Assembly: GCF_012926615.1 (NCBI RefSeq)
Contig: NZ_JABBNU010000016.1
Coordinates: 1-60,633 of the forward strand
Direction: 5' to 3'
Length of the DNA: 60,633 nucleotides
Origin: Marinigracilibium pacificum
Lineage (GTDB): Bacteria; Bacteroidota; Bacteroidia; Cytophagales; Cyclobacteriaceae
Positions within the stretch are counted from its first letter, which is position 1, and the number at the start of each line of letters is the position of its first letter. The translations under genes were made by a program, and so were the position numbers. The notes beneath the pieces are model-generated. The model saw only the letters and a program-made list of their open reading frames with translations, searched no databases and was not told where the DNA came from. Below are positions 1 to 7,543 of the stretch, piece after piece.

Positions 1-87
1 CTTTTTTTTCATAATTTCAATGATTATTTAAATTAAGAACTCCTCCTAAGTTAGAAACTTTCCAGGTTTCCGACGAAGGAGGATTTG

Positions 88-250
88 TTCAACAAAAGCT
101 ATGAATGAATGGGGTTTTATCGGTCAGGATATTTTGGTGGAGATTGGAAAGTCCGCCACAAGTTTTATTTTTAAATCAAGGCGTGGCTATGTGCGAGATG
201 AGAGGTTAGTGTTTTCTAATCCCCACTCATTATAGCAAGAGCGGTTATGT
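88..250 (+). repeat. attC-like recombination site at the left end of the cassette array
   Basis: An imperfect palindrome with arms at 99-114 and 221-235 (CTATGAATGAATGGGG against CCCCACTCATTATAG) is bounded by TTCAAC at 88-93 and GTTATGT at 244-250. The long loop and terminal GTTATGT resemble the other attC-like sites in the array, so the next cassette would start at 245. The matching trailing core expected after the 295-924 gene (ACACATAAC) is not visible, which makes this a less certain member. Bases 1-87 hold no gene I can support; a short frame 1-36 could be the end of an upstream reading frame. Confidence 0.55.
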
Positions 251-294
251 GTAAGTTAATGAAACTCATTACATAAATTAGAAAACAAAATAAA

Positions 295-924
295 ATGTGG
301 AATCGAATAAAGGAAATTGGTGGTGTGATTGTGATGTTTATTACAATTATAGGAGGAACCTCTGCTTTTTGGATTTTTATTCACTATGACAAATTGAAGA
401 TTGAATATGATTCAAAAATTGAAACGTTACAAGTTAAGAATATTGCACTTCATGATGATAGAGGAAAATTGGAAAAAGAGAATGCGAAATTATATTCTTG
501 GCTTCGAGAGACACCAAAAACGATTCCATATTTTGAAAGAGTAATTAAGGAAAAAGAAGCTACTATTGATTCTTTAAGACTTTTATTAGAAAAACCTACA
601 ACAAGTAAAACAACGGAAACTAATAATAAATCCCACAAAAAGAAATATCGATATTCTGAAAAACTGAAAGAGGGAGAAAGTTTTATTGACCCATTAACAA
701 ATTCTACTGTATCTATTTATAAAATTGAAATGGATTATTCAGCAAAGGCAAAAGTTGATTATCCAAATGGTTTTAATACAACTAAAGTTAAATCTGAATC
801 TATAGATGTTTCTCCTGGATTTACTTGGACAGATGTTCGTTTTGAAAACCGTCAATTTAAAATTGTAATTCAGAAAATTGACCCGTTATTTGATGAATTT
901 GTAATTGAAATAATAGAAAATTAA
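295..924 (+). CDS. hypothetical membrane-anchored coiled-coil protein
   Basis: I do not recognise this 209-residue protein. It has one N-terminal membrane segment (about residues 8-30). A charged stretch predicted to form a coiled coil follows (about 32-100), then a polar linker rich in T, N and K. The C-terminal 85 residues look like beta-strands (DPLTNSTVSIYKIEMDYSAK and on). The layout suggests a single-pass protein whose C-terminal domain lies in the periplasm or cytoplasm. It is the first gene of the cassette array: it lies 45 bp after a GTTATGT core, on the same strand as all other cassette genes. The ATG start follows an A-rich leader. Confidence 0.6.
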   Translation: MWNRIKEIGGVIVMFITIIGGTSAFWIFIHYDKLKIEYDSKIETLQVKNIALHDDRGKLEKENAKLYSWLRETPKTIPYFERVIKEKEATIDSLRLLLEKPTTSKTTETNNKSHKKKYRYSEKLKEGESFIDPLTNSTVSIYKIEMDYSAKAKVDYPNGFNTTKVKSESIDVSPGFTWTDVRFENRQFKIVIQKIDPLFDEFVIEIIEN

Positions 925-929
925 AACCT

Positions 930-1001
930 ACACACCCATTCAGGTCCAAGATTGCATATCTGGCTCTGGTTCAAGTGTTTACTTGGACCGATCATTATTA
1001 G
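930..1001 (+). repeat. degenerate attC-like palindrome after the first cassette gene
   Basis: GGTCCAAG (943-950) and CTTGGACC (982-989) form an exact 8-bp inverted repeat just after the stop codon at 924. The position matches the attC-like sites behind the other cassette genes. No clean core pair with the 244-250 site is visible, so this is placed by position and symmetry only. Repeat R1 begins right after it. Confidence 0.4.
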
Positions 1002-1378
1002 TTTAAAAATTAGACTTGCAATAGTCTATTTCTCCCATGACCTGTCTCCTGCCAGTACATTTATTGTAGAAGTTACTTTCCTGTCTGTTGAGGGAAAGAC
1101 CAAGGTGGTGGAAAGCCGGGTGGGTCAAGTAGCGGATTGACCTGAACTGAAAAATCTGATTTCATAAATATTAAATTATCCATTTGGAATTGTTTATAAA
1201 TGTTTACAAACGGATTAAAAATTTCCGGTTACATACGTTTACAAACGGGTATTTATAAAGTAAATATTTGATTTTGCGGAATCAAGAGCTATTTTAGAAT
1301 TTTTAAAGAGAATTATTAACAAAAAGAACAACGAAGTTAAAAAAGGAATAAGAGCAATAGAGTCGCGCTTATCCGCTC
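1002..1378 (+). repeat. repeat R, copy 1 (5' hairpin missing), ending in a compact attC
   Basis: This ORF-less repeat recurs before cassette genes at 2678, 5023, 7074 and 9326. This copy lacks the leading GTTCGAAG hairpin but keeps the CCTGTCTCCTGCCAG block, two TTTACAAACGG direct repeats (1203-1213 and 1238-1248), and a TTGATT/AATCAA inverted repeat (1268-1285). It also keeps the terminal hairpin CAACGA (1329-1334) ... CTTATCC ... CGCTC, which has attC form. Its final core reads ATTATGA at 1379 where copy 5 has GTTATGA. I found no exact TAnnTTTG promoter box, although its position directly upstream of genes suggests it could supply transcription signals. Confidence 0.75.
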
Positions 1379-1461
1379 ATTATGACTAATTAATAAAACC
1401 AAAATATTGAAGCTAATCGTATTATTTGTATATTTATCCTATCATTAATTATACTCGAAGA

Positions 1462-1629
1462 ATGATAACAATAATTAAAAAAGGGACTCCTTTAGAAGAC
1501 ATAAGAAAGGCGATGAAAAAAGCTACAACTTAACCTAAATCAAAAGGGATTATTAAATTTTCGGGTAAGCTAAAAATCAATCAGAATCCTTTAGACATCC
1601 AAAAAAAAATGAGGGATGAATGGGAATAG
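1462..1629 (+). pseudogene. antitoxin of PIN-type TA pair, truncated by a stop codon (copy 1)
   Basis: The reading frame is nearly identical to the intact 55-residue antitoxin at 9610-9777. Here codon 24 is TAA (1531-1533), where the other copy has AAA, a single A-to-T change. The product would be a 23-residue peptide (MITIIKKGTPLEDIRKAMKK plus ATT). The missing C-terminal part includes the QKKMRDEWE end, and the toxin-binding region of such short antitoxins is often C-terminal. The original stop (1627-1629) overlaps the toxin start by 14 bp, as in the intact copy. Re-initiation at a downstream codon cannot be excluded. Confidence 0.8.
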
Positions 1630-1987
1630 AATTTTTGTTGATACTAATATACTTTTATACCTGCTGAATGGTGATAAAGAAGTAACCGAAATGATATCAA
1701 ATAAAGATGTGGTTATATCATTTATTACAGAACTTGAACTCCTCTCTTATTCAAATTTGAATGACGATTCAGAGCAACTTATTAAAGAATTATTAAATGA
1801 ATGTATAATAAGGGATATTTCTGGAGAGATTAAAGAATTAACTATAGAGTTTAGAAGGAAATCGAAACTTAAATTACCTGATTCCATTATTGCTGCAACA
1901 GCGTATTTCAATAAACTCCCATTACTAACTGCAGATAAGCAATTTAGAACTGTAGATGAATTGGATGTGATAATTTATGATGTATAA
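1616..1987 (+). CDS. PIN-domain toxin (VapC-like), cassette copy 1
   Basis: This 123-residue PIN-domain ribonuclease has the expected acidic metal-binding residues: Asp9 (FVDTNILLY), Glu41 (ELELLS), Asp89 (LPDSIIAATA) and Asp107 (LLTADKQF). PIN toxins of type II toxin-antitoxin systems cleave RNA and are held in check by a partner antitoxin. It differs from the copy at 9764-10135 by five bases and three residues (E39Q, K57R, G70R), none of them catalytic. Its antitoxin reading frame just upstream has an internal stop codon, so this toxin may depend on the distant second antitoxin. The gene lies in a cassette bounded by ATTATGA (1379) and GCCATAAC (1991). Confidence 0.88.
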   Translation: MNGNRIFVDTNILLYLLNGDKEVTEMISNKDVVISFITELELLSYSNLNDDSEQLIKELLNECIIRDISGEIKELTIEFRRKSKLKLPDSIIAATAYFNKLPLLTADKQFRTVDELDVIIYDV

Positions 1988-1990
1988 AAA

Positions 1991-2046
1991 GCCATAACAG
2001 TACCTATATGCCAATGTTTAGTTTTTCTGTTGGGGCTATCTCGCTG
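1991..2046 (+). repeat. attC-like site of TA cassette copy 1 (right half shortened)
   Basis: GCCATAAC at 1991-1998 is the near reverse complement (7/8) of the core GTTATGAC expected at this cassette's left edge. In circular form the right end CTG|TTATG would pair with CATAACAG. Compared with the 126-bp site behind TA copy 2, the right half is replaced by the start of an R element at 2047. Confidence 0.6.
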
Positions 2047-2150
2047 TTCGAAGTTTAGGTTCAGCGTAACTTCGAACAATAAATAAAAACAGGGATTGTA
2101 TCCCGGTCAATATTACAAGATCTCCCCGACGGTACTTAATTGCTTTATAA
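2047..2150 (+). repeat. 5' fragment of repeat R / family A hairpin
   Basis: GTTCGAAGTT ... AACTTCGAAC (2046-2077) is followed by GGGATTGTATCCCGGTCA, the first part of R. After about 2110 it loses similarity to R and runs into the lipoprotein gene at 2160. This fragment has no compact attC at its end, so the 2160-2660 gene may sit in a fused or decayed cassette. Confidence 0.65.
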
Positions 2151-2159
2151 ACCACTAAC

Positions 2160-2660
2160 ATGAATAGACTAATTATTATACTTTTAATAATAACAATTGG
2201 ATGTAATCATTCTGAAATAAACTCTACCGAAGGGGATCTAGAAGTGTCAGATACAACTAAATTGACATTGGCAGAACACTCGACAATAATAGAAGAAGTA
2301 ATTGAAACTGAAGAACTAGTACCAGAAGAATTCGATAGCTTTTTTGATAAATATAGTACTGATTCTATATTTCAAATCACAAGGACTCTTTTTCCATTAG
2401 AAGAAAAAATTTGGGAGATTGGTGAGGATGAACCAACATCTGAGACTATTAATAGAAGTCAATGGAATTTCATTACATTTAATTATCATGACAGTTTATC
2501 AACCCGTAAAATTGACCCTTACACACAATCGGTAAATTATGGAATGGATACTACGAAAATTGAAATACGGGGAGTAGATAATGGCATTTTCACTGATTTC
2601 AATTTTGTAAATAGAGATGGTCAATGGTTTTTAATTTCTATTCATGATTATTCGAACTAA
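2160..2660 (+). CDS. DUF4348-like lipoprotein
   Basis: This 166-residue protein has a signal peptide ending in a lipobox (ITIGC, Cys15), so it should be lipid-anchored. The mature part contains FDSFFDKYSTDSIFQITRTLFPL, split here as FDSFFDKYSTDS and FQITRTLFPL. This pattern recalls the DUF4348 family of Bacteroidota lipoproteins (FDEF...F..D..FQ..R..FPL). No enzymatic role is known for that family. The gene lies between an R fragment and repeat R2, within the cassette array. Unlike its neighbours it lacks a clear pair of core sites. Its stop codon is 17 bp before the G|TTCGAAG start of R2. Confidence 0.65.
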   Translation: MNRLIIILLIITIGCNHSEINSTEGDLEVSDTTKLTLAEHSTIIEEVIETEELVPEEFDSFFDKYSTDSIFQITRTLFPLEEKIWEIGEDEPTSETINRSQWNFITFNYHDSLSTRKIDPYTQSVNYGMDTTKIEIRGVDNGIFTDFNFVNRDGQWFLISIHDYSN

Positions 2661-2677
2661 GCTTCCACCTCTCGCTG

Positions 2678-3125
2678 TTCGAAGTTTAGATTCAGCGTAA
2701 CTTCGAACTTTTTATGAAAAGCAGGGATTGTATCCCGGTCATTTTTACGATATCTCCCATGGCCTGTCCCCTGCCAGTACATTTATTGTAGAATCAAATT
2801 TCCTGTCTGTTGAGGGACAGACCAAGGTGGTGGAAAGCCAGTTGGGTTAAGTGGCGGGTTGACCTGAAACCTGAAAAATCTGAAAACATAAATTTTAAAT
2901 TATCCATTTGGAATCGTTTGTAGATGTTTATAAACGGATTTAAAAATTTCCGATTACATTCCGGTTACATTCCGGTTACATACGTTTACAAACGGGTATT
3001 TATTAAGTAAATATTTGATTTTGCGGAATCAAGAGCTATTTTAGAATTTTTAAAGGGAATTATTAACAAAGACAACAACGAAGTTATAAAAGGAATAAGA
3101 GCAATAGAGTCGAGCTTATCTGATA
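2678..3125 (+). repeat. repeat R, copy 2 (full length)
   Basis: This full ORF-less repeat starts with the hairpin GTTCGAAGTT/AACTTCGAAC and continues with GGGATTGTATCCCGG and the CCTGTCCCCTGCCAG block. A variant of the iteron region follows, in which a TCCGGTTACAT-type unit is present three times (about 2949-2981). The terminal attC-like hairpin opens with CAACGA at 3076-3081. Its right end is slightly diverged (GATAG|TTG instead of CTCG|TTG). The next cassette begins at GTTGTATTG (3126-3134). Confidence 0.8.
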
Positions 3126-3219
3126 GTTGTATTGCATTAAAATAGAAGACTGAATGAGTACTGTGAATTTAGCTTATTGATATAAAATAAGACATATAAA
3201 TATTTGTAGACTGCTATAT

Positions 3220-3837
3220 ATGAAACTTGAAAACAAAGTTTATAAATTGAATTGGGGTTTTAATCATTCGGGTGATTCTGAAAAAGATGCTTTTCATATA
3301 CCATTCAAAAATAATATGGAATTTTCTGCGGATATGATGAGTGTTAGGGAGTTTGAGTTGCCTGAAAGGCTTTATCTTCAGGCAAATTTTAGAATTATAG
3401 AAAATATTGACTACCCATTGACTGACCTGAATATTCAAATAATTAGTAAAAGAATACTTGATATAATTAATGAACTAGGGGGTATTAAACATAGACAGGT
3501 TCCGATAACTATGATTGATGATACATTTTTAGATGAATTATTTGACAAGCAAGGTGAATTGAAACCTAATGTTCCTACTAATAATGACTTTGTTGGGATT
3601 CAGCTAATGGAGTATACTGACGTTTTCGACTATGATAAATCAGAGTATGAAGAAGACTTTATACTTCCAGTTGGACATATTAGCAAATTAATACTTAAAA
3701 AACCAAAATATGGATTTCCTCCAATTTTTAAATTGAAAGAATGTTCAAGTGAAGTTTTTATTTCCGAACAGACATATAACAGAATGAAAAATGAGAACAT
3801 TAGAGGATTTGATTTTGAAGAGATTGAAGTGTCTTGA
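3220..3837 (+). CDS. Imm11/DUF1629-like immunity-type protein
   Basis: This is a 205-residue soluble protein with no signal or membrane segment. The C-terminal part reads FPPIFKLKECSSEVFISEQ followed by NIRGFDFEEIEV. That fits the pattern of the DUF1629 (Imm11) family, in which a C-terminal 'F.I...VSE...L....I.G..F..V' region is typical. Members are known or predicted immunity proteins against polymorphic toxins. No toxin partner is adjacent, so it would be an orphan immunity gene. Its cassette has the cleanest boundaries of the array: GTTGTATTG at 3126 and the exact reverse complement CAATACAAC at 3852. The family call is from pattern memory and is moderate. Confidence 0.55.
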   Translation: MKLENKVYKLNWGFNHSGDSEKDAFHIPFKNNMEFSADMMSVREFELPERLYLQANFRIIENIDYPLTDLNIQIISKRILDIINELGGIKHRQVPITMIDDTFLDELFDKQGELKPNVPTNNDFVGIQLMEYTDVFDYDKSEYEEDFILPVGHISKLILKKPKYGFPPIFKLKECSSEVFISEQTYNRMKNENIRGFDFEEIEVS

Positions 3838-3851
3838 AAAGAAGAATGACG

Positions 3852-4049
3852 CAATACAACAAGGTATAAAAAACATAAGTGGTTCAGTGGTTTACGGAAC
3901 TATGGAGCATTTAATTAACTCCGCCAAAACTGCGATTTGACGGGTTTATGAAAGGATTTAAATTTGTGTCAAAACGTAAATTTGGCTCAGTGCAACTTGA
4001 TAGTTATGTGCTTCGAAATCACTTACGTTTCTTATATTTAATGTTGTGA
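3852..4049 (+). repeat. attC-like site of the Imm11-like cassette
   Basis: The site opens with CAATACAAC (3852-3860), the exact reverse complement of the core at this cassette's left edge (3126-3134). The left arm AAGGTATAAAAAACATAAGT pairs with the right arm CACTTACGTTTCTTATATTT (4020-4039). It ends in ATGTTGTGAAT, with the G|TT crossover point predicted at 4043|4044. The loop of about 135 bp is long, as in many attC sites. The next gene starts 21 bp later. Confidence 0.8.
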
Positions 4050-4064
4050 ATAAGAAGAGAAAAA

Positions 4065-4943
4065 ATGAGAGTTATTTTTTGCGACAGTGTATTTGATAAT
4101 AAACTGATCGAGCCTGAATATGAAAAAGAGAAATTATCAGCAGTTAAAAATGGATTCTCTACTTCACTTATCAGTCACGAAGAACTAACAGATGGAAATG
4201 TAGCTCTAAGCATTAAGCTTGTTAAACCAAGCGAAACAAAAGAACTAGGCATTTACAGAGGATGGATGTTAACTCCATCTCAATATGAAGACCTCTATAA
4301 TGCACTTCTGAACAAAAATATTGAGTTGGTTAACTCTCCAACCGAATATACAAACTGCCATTATTTCCCTGAGTCTTATGGTGTGATTGAACAACATACA
4401 CCTAAGTCAAACTGGACTGAACAAATTGACGATTCAGCCATTTTAGAACTGACATCTCAATTTGACAACAGTGCAATTATCATCAAGGACTTTGTGAAGT
4501 CTGAAAAACATAACTGGGAAGAAGCTTGTTTCATACCTCAAGCCTCAGATCAAGAACATGTGAAATCTGTGGTTAAAAGGTTCCTTGAATTAATAGGAAC
4601 TTCGCTCAATAAAGGAATTGTTTTTCGACAGTTCGAAGAATTAGAATTTCTAACAGACCATTCAAAAAGTAGAATGCCATTGACTAAGGAATTTAGAGTC
4701 TTCTTTTATAAGAACAAACTCGCTTGCATATTCGACTATTGGGACGAAGGTGATTATGATGGAGAAAAACCAAACCTTAAAACCTTCGAAGAACTTGCTA
4801 CTAAAATCAATAGTAACTTTTTCACTATGGACATCGCTAAGAAAAAGAACGGTGAATGGATAATTATGGAATTAGGAGATGGACAGGTTTCTGGATTACC
4901 TGATAACGCTAATACAGACAAATTCTTTAATAGCCTAAAATGA
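4065..4943 (+). CDS. ATP-grasp (DUF4343-like) protein
   Basis: This 292-residue cytoplasmic protein looks like an ATP-grasp fold of the DUF4343 group. It has AIIIKDFVKSEKHNWEEACF (about residues 140-160), a segment IVFRQFEELEFL, a conserved KEFRVFFYKNK strand, and the C-terminal metal/ATP-binding pattern WIIMELGDGQVSGLPDNA. ATP-grasp enzymes join a carboxylate to an amine or thiol using ATP; the substrate is unknown. The gene follows the attC of the previous cassette directly, with no R between them. Its own trailing site starts 6 bp after the stop codon. Confidence 0.68.
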   Translation: MRVIFCDSVFDNKLIEPEYEKEKLSAVKNGFSTSLISHEELTDGNVALSIKLVKPSETKELGIYRGWMLTPSQYEDLYNALLNKNIELVNSPTEYTNCHYFPESYGVIEQHTPKSNWTEQIDDSAILELTSQFDNSAIIIKDFVKSEKHNWEEACFIPQASDQEHVKSVVKRFLELIGTSLNKGIVFRQFEELEFLTDHSKSRMPLTKEFRVFFYKNKLACIFDYWDEGDYDGEKPNLKTFEELATKINSNFFTMDIAKKKNGEWIIMELGDGQVSGLPDNANTDKFFNSLK

Positions 4944-4948
4944 AAAAC

Positions 4949-5022
4949 CACTACAACATCCAGTATGATGTAATAGCTAGTAGCGTGTTTTATAGAGATT
5001 GTGCTAATTGGACCCCATACTG
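4949..5022 (+). repeat. attC-like site of the ATP-grasp cassette
   Basis: CTACAAC (4951-4957) and CAGTATG (4961-4967) face CATACTG (5016-5022). If the cassette closes as a circle, CATACTG|TTGTGAA would pair with ACAACA...AGTATG, leaving only TCC unpaired on the left arm. This matches attC architecture with extrahelical bases. The next element (R3) begins exactly at the following TTCGAAG. Confidence 0.7.
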
Positions 5023-5458
5023 TTCGAAGTTTAGCTTCAGCGTAACTTCGAATTTTTAATGAGAGGCAAGCTCAGCCATTTTTACGATATCTCCCATGGC
5101 CTGTCCCCTGCCAGTATATTTATTGAAGAATCAAATTTCTGGTATGCCGGGGGACAGACCAAGGTGTTGAAAAGCCAGGTGGGTCAAGTAGCGGGTTGAC
5201 CTGAAACCTGAAACCTGAAAAATCTGAAATCATAAATATTAAATTATCCATTTGGAATCGTTTATAGATGTTTACAAACGGATTTAAAAATTTCCGATTA
5301 CATTCTGGTTACATACGTTTACAAACGGGTATTTATTAAGTAAATATTTGATTTTGCGGAATCAAGAGCTATTTTAGAATTTTTAAAGGGAATTATTAAC
5401 AAAAAGAACAACGAAGTTATAAAGGAAATAAGAGCAATAGAGTCGCGCTTATCTGCTC
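5023..5458 (+). repeat. repeat R, copy 3
   Basis: This full copy has a leading hairpin (GTTCGAAGTT/AACTTCGAA) and a diverged second block (GAGAGGCAAGCTCAGCCA in place of the GCAGGGATTG hairpin). The CCTGTCCCCTGCCAG block, TTTACAAACGG direct repeats and TTGATT/AATCAA inverted repeat are present. The terminal attC-like hairpin runs from CAACGA (5409-5414) to TCGTTG (5457-5462). The cassette that follows begins at GTTGGCAAT. Confidence 0.8.
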
Positions 5459-5475
5459 GTTGGCAATAATGTAAA

Positions 5476-6180
5476 ATGAAAAAATTAACATCATTCATAA
5501 TTCTTTTCTTGACCCTGAGTTTAGGGTTTTCACAAAATCGAAAAAACTGGACAGAACTTGACTATCTAAATGCTGACGAATTTCGTTTTCAAACAGAAAA
5601 TGATATTACGGGAAAATTCTTTGTAACTGTTTCAGACAATTTTAATTACTATACCAATCCAATCATTATCAAGGATCTAAGAAATAAAGAGATTGTAAAA
5701 ATTGAATTTAGTGAAACTGGTATTGACATTGTTTTTGAAGGAATAAAATACCAAGGAAATGATACATCAAATCCCTTGAAGCCTTGGCTTCTAATGCTAA
5801 ACCCTGACTTTTTCCGGTTAGTATTTGAATGTGTTGATATAACTGCTAATCATTATGTTGTCAAACTTAATGAGAACGAAGTAGGCTATATAGCAACAGA
5901 TAATCCCGATTTCAAAAGAGTAACCATAGAGGATTTTATTAAGCATTGGACAGAATTGGGATTTGATTTTGACCGCTCAACTAATCCATTACGTACTGAA
6001 CCCAATGAAGGTGGTCAGATTATATTAAACTCTTTAAATGAAAAGTACAAAATTTGGACTGGAGGAATTCTAGAACTGAGGAGTGATTGGTTGAAAATTA
6101 GAACTATAAACGATGAGGTTGGATGGATAAAATGGAGGGATGGCCAGAAAGTTTTGATAAAAATGTATTATGCTTGTTAA
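5476..6180 (+). CDS. secreted protein with SH3-like C-terminus, unknown function
   Basis: This 234-residue protein has a classical signal peptide (KKLTSFIILFLTLSLGFSQ). The C-terminal 60 residues (LRTEPNEGGQIILNSLN ... WLKIRTINDEVGWIKWRDG) resemble a bacterial SH3 fold, which often binds cell wall or peptides. The middle contains GYIATDNPDFKRVTIEDFI. I do not recognise a named family. The cassette is bounded by GTTGGCAAT (5459-5467) and the exact reverse complement ATTGCCAAC (6189-6197), 9 bp after the stop codon. The ATG lies 17 bp after the core. Confidence 0.65.
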   Translation: MKKLTSFIILFLTLSLGFSQNRKNWTELDYLNADEFRFQTENDITGKFFVTVSDNFNYYTNPIIIKDLRNKEIVKIEFSETGIDIVFEGIKYQGNDTSNPLKPWLLMLNPDFFRLVFECVDITANHYVVKLNENEVGYIATDNPDFKRVTIEDFIKHWTELGFDFDRSTNPLRTEPNEGGQIILNSLNEKYKIWTGGILELRSDWLKIRTINDEVGWIKWRDGQKVLIKMYYAC

Positions 6181-6188
6181 AAAACACT

Positions 6189-6433
6189 ATTGCCAACAAT
6201 TTGTAAAAAAACATGCCGAGTTTCCTGCTTGATCGAATTCTAGAAGTCCACTGCAGATTGGTCGTAATATTTGCTCATCGTTTTGGGGATGCAGTTAAGA
6301 GCTTCAAAGATTACTCAAAACTTATCGCAGGATTGCAGGTTCGAAGTTTGGTCAAAACTTCCAGCAACGCAAATATTACTATTTTGCTTGCTCTTTACAG
6401 CTTTAGGCACGTTTTTTACAAGGGCCGTTGTGC
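6189..6433 (+). repeat. attC-like site of the SH3-like cassette
   Basis: ATTGCCAAC (6189-6197) opens the site. TTGTAAAAAAACATGCC (6201-6217) pairs with GGCACGTTTTTTACAA (6406-6421), and GTTGTGCTT (6427-6435) closes it. Two short reading frames across this palindrome are not taken as genes. At about 245 bp it is the longest attC-like site in the array. The loop contains a GTTCGAAGTTTGG...CAAAACTTCCA sub-hairpin. Confidence 0.78.
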
Positions 6434-6460
6434 TTAATACAGGGCTATCAATCGAACTTA

Positions 6461-6931
6461 ATGAAAATATTCAATCCAAATTATATAATAGAATTTCGCA
6501 ACGCAATAGAATCTCATAACCTAAAGTCAGGAGAAATAATTCTTCAAATATGTGAGCATGATGGTTATAGAGATAATTATATAAATTTGATAAAGGATTT
6601 TTTTACCAAAACCAATATTCATTTAGAAAAGGAAAGTTTCGATATAAATAGAATAAAAAGAAATGAAGCTATTTCCGCAATCAAGTTTGGATTAAGTACA
6701 AAACCAAATTATACTAGCATAGATAAAGAGTTCAACGAATCAGATAAAAACAGATATGCAAATGGCTTTATTGACTTCTTTATTAATCCTGATTTTTTCT
6801 CTGTAAACGTAAGAATATTTAATAAGGATTTAGATTTAAATGATTTTTGGGAAACAGGAGGAGCAATCTTAATTGATGATAATAAAATTGGATTATTTTG
6901 GATTAATGATCTATATGATAAATTTAATTAA
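6461..6931 (+). CDS. hypothetical protein (cassette cargo)
   Basis: This is a 156-residue soluble protein with no signal peptide and no family I recognise. It is acidic and aromatic-rich (ANGFIDFFINPDFFSVNVRI; ends IGLFWINDLYDKFN). I chose the ATG at 6461 (MKIFNPNYIIEF). The frame is open upstream to a TTG at 6428, but that codon lies within the GTTGTGCTT core site. The cassette starts at that core, and AAGCACAAT (6939-6947, 8/9 to the expected complement) follows the stop codon by 7 bp. There is no R between this gene and the previous cassette. Confidence 0.6.
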   Translation: MKIFNPNYIIEFRNAIESHNLKSGEIILQICEHDGYRDNYINLIKDFFTKTNIHLEKESFDINRIKRNEAISAIKFGLSTKPNYTSIDKEFNESDKNRYANGFIDFFINPDFFSVNVRIFNKDLDLNDFWETGGAILIDDNKIGLFWINDLYDKFN

Positions 6932-6938
6932 AGCACAT

Positions 6939-7073
6939 AAGCACAATAACTAAGCATTCGAGTGGCCGATACGCAATTGAATACAGAGTTGACAAGTCCG
7001 GTGCTTGAAAATGTTACTATGGCGATTTCAGTTACTTTCGTGAGGTTATTGGCTAATTTACTGCCTCCTGCTG
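6939..7073 (+). repeat. attC-like site, type shared with 9160-9325
   Basis: AAGCACAAT opens the site and is followed by AACTAAGCATTCGAGTGGCC. That second sequence recurs at 9169-9188 behind an unrelated gene, as do GTTGACAAGTCCGG and CTTGAAAATG further along. The right end runs into repeat R4 at 7074. This is a second attC class, found twice on non-homologous cassettes. Confidence 0.7.
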
Positions 7074-7526
7074 CTCGAAGTTTAGCTTTAGCGTAACTTC
7101 GAACTTTTAATAAAAAGCAGGGATTGTATCCATGTCAATATTACTATATCTCCCATGGCCTGTCCCCTGCCAGTATATTTATTGTAGAATCAAATTTCCT
7201 GTCTGTTGAGGGACAGATCAAGGTGTTGGAAAGCCAGGTGGGTCAAGTAGCGGATTGACTTGAAAACTGAAACCTGAAAAATCTGAAAAATCTGAAAACA
7301 TAAATATTAAAATATCCATTTGTAATCGTTTGTAGATGTTTATAAACGGATTTAAAAATTTCCGATTACATTCCGGTTACATACGTTTACAAACGGGTAT
7401 TTATAAAGTAAATATTTGATTTTGCGGAATCAAGAGCTATTTTAGAATTTTTAAAGGGAATTATTAACAAAAAGATCAACGAAGTTATAAAAGGAATAAG
7501 AGCAATAGAGTCGCGCTTATCCGCTC
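7074..7526 (+). repeat. repeat R, copy 4
   Basis: This full-length copy starts CTCGAAGTTTAGC, with one base changed from TTCGAAG. It carries the AACTTCGAAC partner, the CCTGTCCCCTGCCAG block, the iteron region and TTGATT/AATCAA. The terminal attC-like hairpin runs from CAACGA (7477-7482) to TCGTTG (7525-7530). The following cassette starts with GTTGTGAGA. Confidence 0.8.
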
Positions 7527-7543
7527 GTTGTGAGACATAAATA

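Noticed and set aside
952-1140. A 62-codon open frame in the first R copy
   Set aside because: It lies across an attC-like palindrome and the R repeat. The same sequence in other R copies has no conserved frame, so it is not a gene.
1002-1285. A promoter within R at GTAAATATTTG
   Set aside because: The spacing does not fit TAnnTTTG (TA and TTTG are four bases apart or adjacent, not two). I keep only the hypothesis that R carries a promoter.
6213-6519. Two overlapping open frames (6213-6437 and 6271-6519)
   Set aside because: Both run through the long attC-like palindrome at 6189-6433 and conflict with the better frame starting at 6461. Their protein sequences look random.
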